Shown one piece after another: positions 1 to 9,699 of a stretch of DNA of 64,000 bases; the stretch's first letter is position 1, and each line of letters begins with the position of its first letter. Below the pieces are notes generated by a model. It did no database searches. It was not told where the DNA came from and saw nothing but the letters and a program-made list of their open reading frames with translations. A program made the position numbers and the translations under genes. Origin of the DNA: Bacillota bacterium (GTDB taxonomy: Bacteria; Bacillota; Sulfobacillia; JAJZYS01; JAJYTV01); NCBI GenBank assembly GCA_021793215.1, contig JAJYTE010000001.1, positions 144,329 to 208,328 on the forward strand, written 5' to 3'.

Positions 1-177
1 CCCGAGGAGCGTCCGGAACATCAGCGCGAGCGGCAGGCCGACGAGTTCGCGGACAGCCTGCGCCGCGGGTGCTTCGAAGCCGTTTTCGAGCGCGGCCGCA
101 GCTACGGCGGCGAGGATGTCGTCGTGCGAGTCGATCAAGGTGCCGTCGAGGTCGAACAGCACGGCGCGCAGGGACAA
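1..177 (-). CDS. HAD-superfamily phosphatase, N-terminal part (runs off the window)
   Basis: This gene is absent from the ORF track because it is cut by the window edge. Reading the minus strand from a TTG at 177 gives an open frame of 59 codons containing VLFDLDGTLIDS, the motif I box of HAD phosphatases (nucleophile Asp and general acid/base Asp), followed by the start of a helical cap like that of phosphoglycolate phosphatase-type enzymes. The TTG is preceded by AGGAG at 8-nt spacing and lies 12 nt after the stop of the dioxygenase-like gene, so the two are probably co-transcribed. The substrate cannot be judged from this fragment. Confidence 0.85.
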   Translation of the reverse strand, partial: MSLRAVLFDLDGTLIDSHDDILAAVAAAALENGFEAPAAQAVRELVGLPLALMFRTLLG

Positions 178-188
178 GGGATCCACTC

Positions 189-1001
189 CTATCGGGGCTG
201 CGGGAAACCCGCGCAGAGCATGCCGAAGTAGGTCGGTCGCGCGTAGGCGACGTGGCGCGGGGATTGCGTTGCGCCTAGCGCTCCCTCGAGGATCGAGAGC
301 TGCCATGGGGCGTCCGCCTTGGCCGCTAGGGCGACGTCGTCCCCGAGCGCGGCAAGGCGCCCGATGTCGCCGGTGCGGACGGCGTTCAACGCCGCCTTGT
401 CGTAGACGGCGGAGGCCGGGTCGTACCCGTAGGGACCGCTGGCCTCGTGGGCGTGCCCAAGGTCCGCGCTCGCCACGAGCGCAAAGTGCGTAGGCTCCAG
501 CGCTTCGCGCAGGGCTGCTCCGAAGCGCCGAAGCGTGGAGAGGCCGAGATCTCGTGGCGGCCCGATCACCGCGATCGGCACCGTAGGGCCGTCCGGCGCG
601 ATGAACGAGAGCGGAACGATGCTTCCCCAGTCGAGCGGAAGGCAGGAGAGGTCACTTTGCTCGGCCGTCGCGTAGCCGCAGACCGCCGGAGGGAGCGATA
701 CCGCGGACGCCGCAGCCGCGATCGCACGGTTCGCCGCGCGGTCTGTGCGTGCGCGCATGCGGATCGCGCCGAGCGGCCCCTCCAGGGAACCCTCTAGGTA
801 GGCGCTGTCTGCGATCGCGAGATGGCCGGGCACGCGCAGGTGATGCGGGGAGCACACGACGACGAGGTCAGGCGCCGCGTCGCGGATGTCTTGTCCGACG
901 GACCGAAGGCACGCGCGTAGTTCCTCCAGCGCAGGCTGCGGCGGATGGATTTCCAGAAGCTCGTCGCCGTGCGGCATGATGGCGGCGTACGTGAGCGGCA
1001 T
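189..1001 (-). CDS. Class III extradiol dioxygenase (LigB/DODA-like) family protein
   Basis: About 270 residues resembling the LigB catalytic-subunit fold (class III extradiol ring-cleavage dioxygenases, which also includes MEMO-type proteins). Visible family signatures are an N-terminal metal-site region (AAIMPHGDELL), VVVCSPHH in the first strand/loop, and the C-terminal ASADLGHAHE segment that corresponds to the conserved S(G)DLSH region. I start it at the ATG at 1001 because AAGGTGAT lies just upstream; the longer track ORF has no ribosome site. It is followed 12 nt later by the HAD gene and is divergent from the DUF302/CsoR pair. It could open an aromatic ring or be a non-catalytic relative; the sequence does not tell which. 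Confidence 0.7.
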   Translation of the reverse strand: MPLTYAAIMPHGDELLEIHPPQPALEELRACLRSVGQDIRDAAPDLVVVCSPHHLRVPGHLAIADSAYLEGSLEGPLGAIRMRARTDRAANRAIAAAASAVSLPPAVCGYATAEQSDLSCLPLDWGSIVPLSFIAPDGPTVPIAVIGPPRDLGLSTLRRFGAALREALEPTHFALVASADLGHAHEASGPYGYDPASAVYDKAALNAVRTGDIGRLAALGDDVALAAKADAPWQLSILEGALGATQSPRHVAYARPTYFGMLCAGFPQPR

Positions 1002-1083
1002 GACATCACCTTCGCCCGGAGTTCCACCCTGCGGGCGCCGCTCCCTCCTCGCGGCTTGACTCGCGACCTGCGCGGTGCCTAGC

Positions 1084-1099
1084 ATACAGTCGAGGGTAT
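1084..1099. promoter_or_regulatory. Candidate CsoR-family operator
   Basis: ATACAGTCGAGGGTAT lies in the 145-nt divergent gap, about 50 nt before the DUF302 start. The ATAC...GTAT ends and the GAGGGTAT half resemble CsoR-type operators (ATACCC..GGGTAT with a G/C core). The left half is degenerate. The link to the CsoR-like gene two frames downstream is inference from position. Confidence 0.4.
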
Positions 1100-1146
1100 G
1101 TAAGTCCGCGCACAGCACGGATCATACAAGGCAAAGGGGTGCCGCC

Positions 1147-1542
1147 ATGGAGTTCGTGTACGCGAAGGCGACGGAGAAGAGTCCGGAGGGAGCGATCGCA
1201 GCGCTGGAAGCGGCGCTGTCGGAGAGAAAGTTCAGCGTCCTATGGCACCTCGACATGTCGGGGACCCTTGCGGGGAAAGGCTTCCCTGGCCATGGCGAGA
1301 CGCACATCCTCGAGGTATGCAACGCGGCGCGGGCCGACGAGGCGCTGCGCGCCGTGCCGGACATCGCCTACGTGCTGCCGTGCAAGATGCTCGTCCGCAG
1401 CCGGGGTGCCGGCAGCGAGGTGGGTCTCTTGCTGCCGTCGGCGCTCATCACGATGGCCGGTGAGGCAGGCCGCGAACTCAGGACGTTCGCCGATGAGGTA
1501 GAGGAGGATCTTCGTGCCGTCGTCGACGACGCCACCCGCTGA
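1147..1542 (+). CDS. DUF302 family protein
   Basis: 131 residues matching the DUF302 pattern: an N-terminal strand (FVYAKATEKSPEGAIAALEAALSERKFSVLWHLDM), then the conserved ILEVCNAARADEAL and the VLPCKMLVR strand. The biochemical role of the family is unknown; members often sit beside metal or redox regulators. Start is the ATG at 1147 after AAAGGGG. It overlaps the following CsoR-family gene by 29 nt, so translation is probably coupled and the regulator likely controls both. The conserved Cys residues (EVCN, LPCK) may be relevant to metal or sulfur chemistry, but that is inference. Confidence 0.8.
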   Translation: MEFVYAKATEKSPEGAIAALEAALSERKFSVLWHLDMSGTLAGKGFPGHGETHILEVCNAARADEALRAVPDIAYVLPCKMLVRSRGAGSEVGLLLPSALITMAGEAGRELRTFADEVEEDLRAVVDDATR

Positions 1543-1804
1543 AGGGCGCCTCGATCCTACGCAGCGCAGGGCGCTCATCGCGCGCATGCGTCGCATCCAG
1601 GGCCAGGCGCGCGCCGTCGAGCGGATGATCTCGGAAGAGGACACGTGCGAGCGCGTCTTGCACCAGATCGCCGCGATGCGCGGCGCCTTGAGCCACGCGG
1701 CGGCGGAACTCGTCGCATGCCAGGTGGCGCAGCAGATCAGCGGGATGACGGAGAAGGACGCCCGCCAGACGCTCTCCTACTGGATGACGCGCGTGGGACT
1801 GTGA
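1514..1804 (+). CDS. CsoR/FrmR-family (DUF156) transcriptional regulator
   Basis: 96-residue all-helical repressor of the CsoR/RcnR/FrmR family: RRIQGQARAVERMI is the DNA-contacting helix and EDTCERVLHQIAAMRGAL the start of the second. Compared with copper-sensing CsoR (Cys, then His at +25 and Cys at +29), only the first Cys (C45) is kept. The next two positions are Gln (Q70, Q74), with an extra Cys at C69. Copper sensing by the usual site is therefore unlikely; a thiol, persulfide, electrophile or other metal sensor is possible. GTG start with GAGGAGG upstream, inside the end of the DUF302 gene. A strong hairpin follows the stop. Confidence 0.88.
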   Translation: MPSSTTPPAEGRLDPTQRRALIARMRRIQGQARAVERMISEEDTCERVLHQIAAMRGALSHAAAELVACQVAQQISGMTEKDARQTLSYWMTRVGL

Positions 1805-1830
1805 GGGCGGGGCGCCGCAGCGCCCCGCCC
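1805..1830. terminator. Bidirectional terminator hairpin
   Basis: GGGCGGGGCGC-CGCA-GCGCCCCGCCC forms a perfect 11-bp stem with a 4-nt loop immediately after the regulator stop. It sits between two convergent genes, so it can serve both strands. The T-run is weak (TCTTCAT). Confidence 0.75.
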
Positions 1831-1847
1831 TCTTCATCGGACGAATG

Positions 1848-3023
1848 CTAGACTACCGCGTCCTCGCGGGACTCGCGGCCCTCGGCGAAGCGCCGCAGTT
1901 CGAGCCCAGACGCGTCGATCGTGCGGTAGGAACCGAGGGCGATGCGCTCCGCGAGTGCAAGGCCGGCCGCCGGGCCCTGCATCATCCCGTGGCCCGAGAA
2001 CCCCGCGATGACGTAGAACTGCTGAAGGTCCGGGTGTGGACCGATGATCGCGTTGTCGTCCGGCGTCACCTCGTAGAGGCCTGCCCAGCCGCTCTCGAGG
2101 CGCGCGTTCTCGAGGACCGGTACGCGCGCTGCAAGGTCGGGCCAGATCGCGTCGGCGAACAGGCTGCGCTTCCAGTCCCAGACGAATTCGCGCGGGTCAT
2201 CGGAGAACGACTTGCCGACGAGCATGCGCCCCCCGGTTTCCGGACGGAAGTAGAAGCCCGATGGATCGATCGTCAACGGGTAGCGGTCGAAGGCCGACGA
2301 CGGCGGGACGACCTGGTAGATCTGCCGGCTCTGCGGCACCACCGGCACCTCGACGCCGGCCATGCGCGCCACCTCGCCGGCCCAGGCGCCCGCGGCGTCG
2401 ACGACGGCGAGCCGCGCCCCAACGCGCCATCCCTGGCTGCGCACCGCGACGGCCCGCCCTGCCTCCACCTCGATCGCCTCCGCGCGCTCCGAGATGAACT
2501 GGGCGCCGAGTTCCTGCGCCTTCTGACTGAAGCCGCGCATCACCTGGTAGGGGTCTAGGAAGCCGTCGCGCAGTCCGAAGATGCCGCCGACGAGGTCGGC
2601 CGTCTCGAGTTCCGGGAAGCGCTTCTTGAGCGCCGATGCATCCAGGCGCTCCAGTGCGACGCCCTCGCGCTCCTGCAGGTCCGCGCGGCGCAGAAGGGCC
2701 TGCGCGTTCTGCGGCGTCAGCAGGAAGAGGTACCCGTTGCGACGGAACGCGACGTCGGGGCCGGGGTCCCCGTCCGTCGCCATGGCCTCGGAGAAGCCTT
2801 CGTAGAACTTCACGCTGTAGGTCGCGAGCGCGATGTTGACGGCCGACGAGAAGAGGTGGCGAATGCCTCCGGCGGAAAGACCCGTCGACGAGTGCAAGTG
2901 CACGGGGTCCTGCTCGAAGAGGGCGACGCTCTCGCAAAGCCCCTGTGACAGGAGGTGGTAGGCCACCGATGGGCCCATCACGCCTCCTCCGATGATCGCG
3001 ACATCGACGTTTCGCTGTTCCAG
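1848..3023 (-). CDS. FAD-dependent amine/sarcosine oxidase-like oxidoreductase (DAO family)
   Basis: About 391 residues of the D-amino-acid oxidase/glycine oxidase/sarcosine oxidase fold. DVAIIGGGVMGPSVAYHLL is the N-terminal dinucleotide (FAD) motif; STGLSAGGIRHLF matches the FAD pyrophosphate-binding loop; the C-terminal YEVTPDDNAIIGPHPD and VIAGFSGHGMMQGPAAG are typical of sarcosine oxidase/dimethylglycine dehydrogenase relatives. The only well-placed Shine-Dalgarno (GGGAGGGAG) precedes a CTG at 3023, so I use that rare start; the upstream ATG at 3095 lacks a ribosome site. It lies downstream of the FTR1 gene on the same strand. The substrate is probably a secondary or N-methylated amine; not determinable here. 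Confidence 0.82.
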   Translation of the reverse strand: MEQRNVDVAIIGGGVMGPSVAYHLLSQGLCESVALFEQDPVHLHSSTGLSAGGIRHLFSSAVNIALATYSVKFYEGFSEAMATDGDPGPDVAFRRNGYLFLLTPQNAQALLRRADLQEREGVALERLDASALKKRFPELETADLVGGIFGLRDGFLDPYQVMRGFSQKAQELGAQFISERAEAIEVEAGRAVAVRSQGWRVGARLAVVDAAGAWAGEVARMAGVEVPVVPQSRQIYQVVPPSSAFDRYPLTIDPSGFYFRPETGGRMLVGKSFSDDPREFVWDWKRSLFADAIWPDLAARVPVLENARLESGWAGLYEVTPDDNAIIGPHPDLQQFYVIAGFSGHGMMQGPAAGLALAERIALGSYRTIDASGLELRRFAEGRESREDAVV

Positions 3024-3129
3024 TGGATCTCCCTCCCAACTGCTCAATGGCGTAGCACGTCGGGGGGATAAAGTAAACCTCGCGGCCCATGGCAATTTCT
3101 GCGGCGGTGTCCCGTGAGCGGGACGAACC

Positions 3130-3957
3130 TCAGCCGGCGGCGTGGGTCGGGCGGGAACCCTTGCCGATCCTCAGGTACGCCGTGACGGACAGGACGAGGA
3201 ACGACGCGTAGGTGAGCACCTGCAGCACGGACGGGGAGTCGGCGTAGCCGAGCAAGCTGTGCAGGATGTCACCGAGCGCGCTCGACTCCGGGAGAATACG
3301 GCCGCTGTGCCAGACCGCGGTCTGCAAGAAGCCGAGCCAGCCGATCGACTGGAACGACTCCACGGCGTCCGCGAGGAGGCCGGCGCCGAACAGCAGCAAG
3401 AGCACGCCGAGCACGTTGAAGAAGATCCCGAGCGGCGCCCGGCGGCCCAGGCGGTAGATCCAGTAGCTGACGCCGAGCCCTGCCAGAACGCCGAGGGCGG
3501 CACCCGAGAGAAGCGGCAGAGGCTGCGCGCGCAGTGAGATCGCCAGGGTGAAGAAGGCGGTCTCAAGACCCTCACGACCGACTGTGATCGCGGCCAGCAG
3601 CGCCATCGCCAGCATGGAAGAACTCGTCACGGCCGCCGCCACCCTCGCCTCCAGCTCGCGCTGGATGCCCCGGCTCTGCTCCTTCATCCAGAAGCTCATG
3701 TAGGTCAGCATCGCCGTCGCGACGAGGTAGGTCGAGCCCTCCAAGATCGCTTGGATGCGCGAACCGTCGTACTGGTGGATCACGTGGAACGACACGGCAG
3801 CGACGGCGCCGTCGACTAGGAGCGCGGAGGCCACTCCGAGCCAAACAGACGCCGCACGGTCGGCGCGCCCGATGCGGTGCAGGTACGCGAGGATGATACC
3901 GACGATGAGGCTCGCCTCTAGCGCTTCGCGGAAGAAGATGACGAACGAAGGCAGCAA
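3130..3957 (-). CDS. FTR1-family high-affinity iron permease
   Basis: 275-residue, multi-pass membrane protein. Two REGLE-type iron-binding motifs are visible: REALEAS in the first membrane segment and VGREGLETAFF in the middle, the hallmark of FTR1/EfeU permeases. Around seven hydrophobic segments are apparent. The start is taken at a TTG (3957) after GGGGGACG; the longer track ORF would add a hydrophilic leader without ribosome site. No EfeO/EfeB partner is nearby, so oxidation or reduction of iron would have to be supplied elsewhere. The next gene on the strand is a flavin amine oxidase. Confidence 0.88.
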   Translation of the reverse strand: MLPSFVIFFREALEASLIVGIILAYLHRIGRADRAASVWLGVASALLVDGAVAAVSFHVIHQYDGSRIQAILEGSTYLVATAMLTYMSFWMKEQSRGIQRELEARVAAAVTSSSMLAMALLAAITVGREGLETAFFTLAISLRAQPLPLLSGAALGVLAGLGVSYWIYRLGRRAPLGIFFNVLGVLLLLFGAGLLADAVESFQSIGWLGFLQTAVWHSGRILPESSALGDILHSLLGYADSPSVLQVLTYASFLVLSVTAYLRIGKGSRPTHAAG

Positions 3958-3999
3958 GGGTGCGTCCCCCAAAACATGAGTTACACAATCAGCATTACA

Positions 4000-4028
4000 A
4001 ACGTAGCGAAGCCGCAGGGGGCAGTCAA
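4000..4028 (-). promoter_or_regulatory. Candidate sigma-A promoter of the FTR1 gene
   Basis: On the minus strand TTGACT (4028-4023) is separated by 17 nt from TACGTT (4005-4000). An AT-rich stretch follows between the -10 and the TTG start. I looked for a Fur or DtxR box there and did not find a convincing one. The remainder of the 200-nt gap up to the GntR gene holds nothing else I recognise. Confidence 0.45.
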
Positions 4029-4157
4029 GAGCAAGCTCGCGGCCCAATCGTGTCCCCGTTTGGGGCGCATTCGGCGGGCGGGTGAGCCCGGCGTGCCCTC
4101 TGCGATTCAGCGTAGAGGAGTTTCCCGCGGTTCGGCGAACTCCCGCAGTGGCCCACC

Positions 4158-4898
4158 ATGGTAGTCCGATTGGAGGGGACGTCGATCAAGAGGACAGTTG
4201 TGCAACCGGCCTACCGACGCGTCGCGGAGCGGTTGCAGGAGATGATCACCGAGGGTGAACTCCAGCCGGGCGATCAACTGCTGCCGGAGCGCAAGCTGGC
4301 CGAGGCGCTCTCCGCGAGTCGGACTGCGGTGCGCGAGGCGCTCGCGGCACTCTCGGGAGCGGGTGTCGTCGAGTTGACCGGCCAAGGAGCGATCGTACGC
4401 CACAGAGATCTTGCGGAAATCTCCGGCGCATTCGTCGAACTGATGCTGCAGCAGCGTTCCGACGTACTGGAACTACTGGAGGCGCGCGAGATCATCGAGT
4501 CGCAGGCAGCGGCGCTGGCCGCGGAGCGGCGCGATGTATCGGACCTGCAGCGCCTTTGGCTGTTCGGCCAGGAGATTGAGCAGGCGGTCGCTGCGCGTGC
4601 CGATGCCACGGACCCGGACACGAACTTCCACTCCACCCTCGTCGCATGCGCGCACAACCGGACGCTGTCGCAGGTGTTCGCCGTGCTCGAAGGCGCGATG
4701 CGCCACGTCTACCAGCCCACGCGGCGCATGATGCTGCTGGACGAGGGGATGGCGGACGGCTTCCTCGGGGAGCACCGGGCCATCATCGAGGCGCTGCGGG
4801 AGCAGGACGCGAGTCTGGCGCGGCAACTGGTGCGCGCCCACATCCATCGCGCGATCGAGTTCGCGCGCGAGGGGCTTGAGGAGCAGCAGGATGACTAG
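4158..4898 (+). CDS. GntR-family transcriptional regulator, FadR subfamily
   Basis: 246 residues. The N-terminal winged helix is clear: YRRVAERLQEMITEGELQPGDQLLPERKLAEALSASRTAVREAL, followed by the wing GQGAIV. The C-terminal all-helical FCD domain carries the expected metal/ligand positions (DTNFH, EHRAIIEAL, HIHRAIEF). It lies 16 nt upstream of the 2-oxoacid dehydrogenase E1 alpha gene, so it probably controls this catabolic operon, as PdhR/LldR-type regulators do, with a carboxylic acid or acyl compound as effector. The ribosome site at the ATG is weak. Confidence 0.92.
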   Translation: MVVRLEGTSIKRTVVQPAYRRVAERLQEMITEGELQPGDQLLPERKLAEALSASRTAVREALAALSGAGVVELTGQGAIVRHRDLAEISGAFVELMLQQRSDVLELLEAREIIESQAAALAAERRDVSDLQRLWLFGQEIEQAVAARADATDPDTNFHSTLVACAHNRTLSQVFAVLEGAMRHVYQPTRRMMLLDEGMADGFLGEHRAIIEALREQDASLARQLVRAHIHRAIEFAREGLEEQQDD

Positions 4899-4914
4899 AC
4901 GCGGAGGTGACGGC

Positions 4915-6008
<1,094 letters not shown>

Positions 6009-6012
<4 letters not shown>

Positions 6013-6983
6013 AGGCCAACATCGTCGAGGCGATCCAGGATGCGATGCGCGTCGCCCTCGCCCGCGACAAGGAAGTCGTCGTGCTCGGCGAGGACGTCGG
6101 CCGCAACGGCGGCGTCTTCCGCGCCACCGACGGCCTGCAGGCCGAGTTCGGTGAGGACAGGGTGTTCGACACTCCGCTCGCCGAGTCGAGCATCGTGGGC
6201 GTGGGCGTCGGCCTCGCCGCCTACGGTATGCACCCGATCTGCGAGATTCAGTTCGGCGGATTCCTCTACATCACCATGAACCAGATCGCGTCCCAGGCGG
6301 CGCGCCTTCGGATGCGCACGGGCGGGCAGATGCGCGCCGGCATGGTCATCCGCGCCCCCTACGGCGGCAACGTGCGCACGCCGGACCTGCACTCGGACAG
6401 CCTCGAGGCGCTGCTCGCCCACACGCCAGGCGTCAAGGTCGTCATGCCGAGCACGCCGTACAACGCGAAGGGCCTGCTGCTCGCCGCAGTCGACGACCCG
6501 GACCCCGTGGTATTCCTCGAGCCGATGCGCATCTACCGCGGGCTGCGGGCGGAGATCCCCGACGGTCACTACGAGGTGGCGCTCGGGGAGGCCCGCATCG
6601 CGCGCGAGGGCCAAGATGTCACGCTGGTCGCGTACGGCGCGGAGGTGCAGACCTCGCTCGAAGCCGCCGAGCAGCTGTCCGCGGAGGGAATCTCCTGCGA
6701 GGTTGTCGACCTGCAGACCGTTTCGCCGTACGACCGCGAGACGGTCCTCGCCTCCGTCGAGAAGACGGGACGCGCCGTCGTGGTCCACGAGGCGGTGCGG
6801 CAAGCGGGGATGGGCGCAGAGATCGCCGCGGTGATCCAGGAGCAGGCCTTCTACTCGCTGGCGGCCCCCGTGCAGCGCGTGACGGGCTGGAACACGCCCT
6901 TCCCGTTCGTCCAAGCCGAGCATCTGTACGTCCCTGGTGCAGCGCACATCGCGCAGTCGGTGCGGCGTGCGCTCCAGGACTGA
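6009..6983 (+). CDS. 2-oxoacid dehydrogenase E1 component, beta subunit
   Basis: 324 residues with the transketolase pyrimidine-domain and C-terminal fold of E1 beta: VVVLGEDVGRNGGVFRAT, DTPLAESSIVGVGVGLAAYG, the RAPYGGNVRTPDLHSDS loop and VVDLQTVSPYDRETV. The GTG start overlaps the E1 alpha stop by 4 nt (GTGA) and has GGAGGTG upstream, so the two subunits are translationally coupled as expected for a heterotetramer. The track ORF begins earlier only because the frame stays open. Confidence 0.93.
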
Positions 6984-6995
6984 AGGAGGCGCCTG

Positions 6996-8276
6996 ATGGA
7001 ATTTCGTCTCGCCGACATCGGCGAAGGTATGCAGGAAGCGGAGATCCTGCGCTGGCTCGTGCAGGAGGGTGATGCCGTCACGGAGGATCAGCCGCTGCTC
7101 GAGATCCAGACCGACAAGGTGACGGCCGAGCTGCCGTCTCCCTGGCGCGGCAAAGTGGTCCAGCGCCTCGTGCAGGAGGGCGACATCGTGACCGTCGGCG
7201 CAGCGCTGCTCGAGATTGCTGCGGAGGGAGCGGCCGCGCCGGCGCCCGCAAAGGCAGCCGAATCGCGCGCCGCGGAGCCGCCGGCTGCGGCCTCCGCGGC
7301 GCCCAAGGCCGCTCCGGGCGCCGCGCCCAAGACCGCAGCGGCCGCGGCGCCCGCTGCGGCGGCCGGTGCCGCGACTTCCCGCAGGGTGCTCGCGGCACCG
7401 GCGACGCGGCGACGCGCGCTCGAGCTCGGGATCGACCTGCGCGAGGTGGAGGGCACCGGGCCGGCCGGCCGCGTCACGCCGCAGGACCTCGCCGCCTTCG
7501 CGGCTTCAGGACGTCCCGCTGCCAGGAAGGAGACGCCCAAGCCGTCGAGGAGCCAGGCCGTGGAGGGGCCTGAAGAGGAGATCCGTCCGCTGCGCGGCCT
7601 GCGCCGCGTGATCGCGCAGAACATGGAACTCGCCCACCGTGAGATCCCGCAGGCCGCGCACCTCGACGATTGCGACGTGACGCAGCTCGCAACGCTGCGC
7701 GCCCGCTGGAACGCACTGCTCGCGGCGCAGGGAGACGAGCGGCTCACCTACCTCCCCTTCGCCGTGAAAGCGGTCTGCGCCGCGCTGCGGCGGCATCCGC
7801 AGCTTGCGGCGCGCTTCGACGGCGAGCGCAAGGAGATCGCGATCTTGCACCGCATGCACATCGGCATCGCGACGGACGCGCCGGACGGTCTCCTGGTGCC
7901 GGTCGTGCACGACGCCGACCGACTGCCGCTGCGCGACCTGTCGCACGAGCTGCGGCGCCTCGCCGCGGCCGCCAGGGACCGCTCGCTGCAGCAGCCAGAA
8001 ACCGAGGGCGGGGCGTTCACGATCACGAACCACGGTTCGATCGGCGGCCTCTACGGCCTGCCGATCATCCGATACCCGGAGGTCGCGATCCTCGGCCTCG
8101 GCCGCATCCGCGACGAGGCGGTCGTGCGGGACGGCACGATCTGCGTGCGCACGATCCTGCACTTCAGCATCGCCTTCGACCACCGCGCGCTCGACGGCGG
8201 AGAGATCGCACGCTTCGCCGAGGACTTCCGCGCGCTGATGGAGGAACCCGACCGGCTGCTCCTGGAGATGAACTGA
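6996..8276 (+). CDS. 2-oxoacid dehydrogenase E2 (dihydrolipoyl acyltransferase)
   Basis: 426 residues in the classical order. The lipoyl domain (1-75) carries the lipoylated Lys41 in EIQTDKVTAE. An Ala/Pro-rich swinging linker follows (76-128). The peripheral-subunit-binding domain is VLAAPATRRRALELGIDLREVEGTGPAGRVTPQDL (131-165). The acyltransferase domain (195-426) ends in the catalytic AFDHRALDGGE (His396, Asp400). There is a single lipoyl domain. ATG start after GAAGGAGG, 12 nt behind E1 beta. It forms the core of the complex and passes the acyl group to CoA; acyl specificity cannot be read from the sequence. Confidence 0.94.
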   Translation: MEFRLADIGEGMQEAEILRWLVQEGDAVTEDQPLLEIQTDKVTAELPSPWRGKVVQRLVQEGDIVTVGAALLEIAAEGAAAPAPAKAAESRAAEPPAAASAAPKAAPGAAPKTAAAAAPAAAAGAATSRRVLAAPATRRRALELGIDLREVEGTGPAGRVTPQDLAAFAASGRPAARKETPKPSRSQAVEGPEEEIRPLRGLRRVIAQNMELAHREIPQAAHLDDCDVTQLATLRARWNALLAAQGDERLTYLPFAVKAVCAALRRHPQLAARFDGERKEIAILHRMHIGIATDAPDGLLVPVVHDADRLPLRDLSHELRRLAAAARDRSLQQPETEGGAFTITNHGSIGGLYGLPIIRYPEVAILGLGRIRDEAVVRDGTICVRTILHFSIAFDHRALDGGEIARFAEDFRALMEEPDRLLLEMN

Positions 8277-9688
8277 TGGTCGTTGGAGAGATCGTGAACC
8301 AGACCGAACTCCTGGTGATCGGTGGAGGACCGGGCGGGTATGTCGCCGCGCTGCGGGCCGCGCAGCTGGGCATGGATGTGACCCTGATCGAGGAGGGCGA
8401 GCTCGGCGGCGTCTGCCTGCAGCAGGGCTGCATCCCGTCGAAGACCTGGATCGCCGCGGCCGACGACTACGAGCGGGCGAAGGGACTCACGGCGATCGGG
8501 ATCGCCGTCGAGGCGGGCCGGGTAGACCTTTCCGGCCTGCGCCAGTTCAAGGACGGCGTCGTCCAACAGCTCACCAGCGGCGTTCGCCAGCTGCTCTCCG
8601 GCCGCGGCGTGCACGTCGTAAAGGGGCGGGCGGAGTTCATCAACGCGACGACGACGGCGGTGGAGGCGTCAGACGGGCGCCAGTTCTACCACTTCGCGCA
8701 GGTGATCATCGCAACGGGCTCGCGCGCACGCCAGCTCGCGAACCTGCCCGCGGACGGCGAGCGCATCCTCCTGCCGAAGCACTTCCTCGCGCTCGGGGCC
8801 CTGCCCCATCGCCTCTGCGTCGTAGGCGGCGGCTACATCGGCATCGAGCTCGGCACCGCTGCGGCGAAGCTCGGCAGCGAGGTGACGATCCTCGAGTACA
8901 CCGATCGGCTGCTGCCCCAGACCGACCCGGACCTCGTCCGGGTGGTGGAGCGCCGGCTGCGTGAACTGGGCGTCGTCGTGCGCAAGGGCGTCCAGGTGGA
9001 GTCCGCCTCGGTGGGCGAGGAGGGCGTCGCCCTGCAGACAACGCCTGCAGGCGGCGGGGCCGCGGAGACACTTGCGGCGGATCGCGTACTCGTCGCCGTC
9101 GGACGCGACGCGAACCTCGAAGGACTCGGGGTTGAGAAAGCGGGCCTCGCGGCGGGGCCGGTCCTGACCGTAGACGACCGGATGCGGACGGCCGCGCCCA
9201 ACGTCTTCGCCGTTGGCGACGTCACCGGAGGGCCGATGCTGGCCCACCGTGCGAGTCACCAGGGTTACGTTGCGGCGGAAGTGGCGGCGGGACGGACCGC
9301 CGCGTTCCTCGCCCAGGCGATCCCCGCCGTCGTCTTCTCGGATCCCGAGCTCGCGACGGTCGGCCTCTCGGAGGCCGATGCGGTCGCGCAGGGCTACGCG
9401 GTGCGCACGGTCCAGTTCCCGATGCGCGCGCTCGGACGGTCGCTCGCCGGCCGCAGCGCGAGCGGCGTCGCGAAACTCGTCGCGGACCAGGAGACGGGCG
9501 TGTTGCTCGGCGCGGGCATCTGCGCCGCGCACGCCTCAGACCTCATCGCCGAGATGACGCTGGCGCTGGAGATGGGCGCGACGCTGGAGGATGTCGCGGG
9601 GACGATCCACGCGCATCCGACCTATAGCGAGGCTTGGCATGAGTCGGCCCTGCTGGGGCTCGGTCAGCCGCTCCATGTTCTGAAGTAG
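8276..9688 (+). CDS. lpdA: Dihydrolipoyl dehydrogenase (E3)
   Basis: 470 residues. FAD motif VIGGGPGGYVAALRAAQLG (14-32), redox-active disulfide GGVCLQQGCIPSK (Cys47/Cys52), NAD motif VVGGGYIGIELG, second FAD motif VFAVGDVTGG, and the dimer-interface active-site HAHPTYSEAWHE. It reoxidises dihydrolipoamide on E2 with NAD+. The track ORF begins at 7670, but the true start is the ATG at 8276, which overlaps the E2 stop (TGATG), with GGAG upstream. This completes a four-gene E1a-E1b-E2-E3 operon. Confidence 0.95.
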   Translation: MVVGEIVNQTELLVIGGGPGGYVAALRAAQLGMDVTLIEEGELGGVCLQQGCIPSKTWIAAADDYERAKGLTAIGIAVEAGRVDLSGLRQFKDGVVQQLTSGVRQLLSGRGVHVVKGRAEFINATTTAVEASDGRQFYHFAQVIIATGSRARQLANLPADGERILLPKHFLALGALPHRLCVVGGGYIGIELGTAAAKLGSEVTILEYTDRLLPQTDPDLVRVVERRLRELGVVVRKGVQVESASVGEEGVALQTTPAGGGAAETLAADRVLVAVGRDANLEGLGVEKAGLAAGPVLTVDDRMRTAAPNVFAVGDVTGGPMLAHRASHQGYVAAEVAAGRTAAFLAQAIPAVVFSDPELATVGLSEADAVAQGYAVRTVQFPMRALGRSLAGRSASGVAKLVADQETGVLLGAGICAAHASDLIAEMTLALEMGATLEDVAGTIHAHPTYSEAWHESALLGLGQPLHVLK

Positions 9689-9699
9689 GAGGTCGTCAC

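Noticed and set aside
3958-4030. Possible Fur or DtxR box before the FTR1 gene
   Set aside because: The AT-rich stretch does not fit the 7-1-7 Fur pattern or the DtxR consensus on inspection.
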